From a virus: 22,597 bases of DNA. Shown one piece after another: positions 22,294 through 22,597 of the stretch. A program made the position numbers and the translations under genes. The notes beneath the pieces are model-generated. The model had not been told where the DNA came from, searched no databases, and was given only the letters and a program-made list of their open reading frames with translations. How positions within the stretch are numbered: the stretch's first letter is position 1; each line of letters begins with the position of its first letter. The stretch is from the IMG/VR virus record IMGVR_UViG_3300044645_002177, positions 1 through 22,597 of that record. The stretch is one strand, 5' to 3'.

Positions 22294-22300
22294 ATAAATA
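22294..22300 (-). promoter_or_regulatory. TATTTAT element before the short fibre-like gene
   Basis: It lies 13 nt before the ATG, just past the stop codon of the LamG-like gene. The A-rich 13-nt leader has no Shine-Dalgarno sequence. Confidence 0.45.
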
Positions 22301-22303
22301 TTT

Positions 22304-22597
22304 TTATACGAATCTTGGAGCCAAGTAATTGTATTGTTGTGTTATTTCTGCAAGGTTTAATTGTCTGTTATAGAAATACATGTTGGCAACATGTCCCCAA
22401 GGTTGAGCTACAACATCATTATTGCCCCATCCCCAATGTGTGGTTCCACCAGCACCCGCACTGATTGTGATACCCACTTGGGAACCATTTATGTAGAATG
22501 TTTGAGATGTATTTGTTCCAACTACAGCATACTGAACCCAAACTTCAGCTGAAGATGCAACATCATATCCCGAACTTTTGAAAGAAGTATCCCAATA
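22304..22597 (-). CDS. LamG/concanavalin-like lectin domain protein, C-terminal 97 residues only
   Basis: The frame is open from the right window edge to a stop at 22304-22306, so only the C-terminus of a longer gene is visible. The 97 residues include AEVWVQYAVVGTNTSQTFYINGSQVG, a GGTTHWGWGN loop, and the end GHVANMYFYNRQLNLAEITQQYNYLAPRF. The last part, Y-N-R-x-L-x-x-x-E-I-x-x-x-Y-N, is the hallmark of LamG-type (Laminin_G_3) jelly-roll domains, which bind glycans or proteins. In phage appendage clusters such domains sit on fibres and contact the host surface. The start, full length and N-terminal domains lie outside the window. Confidence 0.8.
   Translation of the reverse strand, partial: YWDTSFKSSGYDVASSAEVWVQYAVVGTNTSQTFYINGSQVGITISAGAGGTTHWGWGNNDVVAQPWGHVANMYFYNRQLNLAEITQQYNYLAPRFV

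Noticed and set aside
1-22597. tRNA genes, integrase, insertion sequences, diversity-generating retroelement
   Set aside because: No cloverleaf, recombinase, transposase or reverse transcriptase motif was recognised in any gap or frame.

Overview
The window looks like part of a large T4-related myovirus genome. The T4-like evidence is an almost complete tail sheath protein (gp18), gp13-like and gp15-like neck/tail-completion proteins, and a 907-residue family B DNA polymerase with 3'-5' exonuclease motifs. The DNA is AT-rich, almost no start codon is preceded by a Shine-Dalgarno sequence, and the putative fibre proteins carry small domains ending in GFYSNG/QVTGG-type motifs that I associate with Bacteroidota. 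I therefore infer a Bacteroidota host, probably aerobic because the phage carries a superoxide dismutase; this is inference, not proof.

Layout. 1-5562: tail/neck module on the minus strand (tail sheath, gp15-like protein, a zinc-ribbon protein, a small neck-type protein), with one tiny ribbon-helix-helix gene inserted on the plus strand at 3314-3475. 5618-10435: plus-strand block with an SNF2-type helicase, a Mn-type superoxide dismutase fused to a putative PD-(D/E)xK nuclease domain, a gp13-like neck protein and a small virion-type protein. 10422-13619: minus-strand DNA polymerase, preceded by a leader with a hairpin and a palindrome, and a small baseplate-like protein. 13636-18184: four overlapping minus-strand glycosyltransferase genes. 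18262-22597: a minus-strand series of putative fibre/appendage proteins, three with mucin-like Thr/Pro tracts, plus a short fibre-like protein and a partial LamG-like lectin protein.

The most interesting unit is 13636-21747. A GT60-like (Skp1/trypanosome-mucin type) polypeptide GlcNAc-transferase, a GT25-like enzyme, an HtrL/YibB-like enzyme and an HtrL-GT2 fusion sit directly downstream of virion-type proteins whose linkers are almost pure Thr-Pro. I propose a phage-encoded mucin-type O-glycosylation system for its own fibres. A duplicated 72-bp segment carrying a terminator and a glycosyltransferase start codon suggests the fibre/transferase unit has been rearranged by duplication.

A second genome-scale signal is the heptamer TATTTAT, in coding orientation, upstream of ten genes, in five of them only 4-6 nt before the ATG. 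It is a candidate late promoter that would give leaderless or nearly leaderless mRNAs. Two genes run off the window edges (the sheath at the left, the LamG protein at the right). No tRNA, CRISPR, integrase or insertion sequence was seen, and no gene-free stretch exceeds 300 bases.
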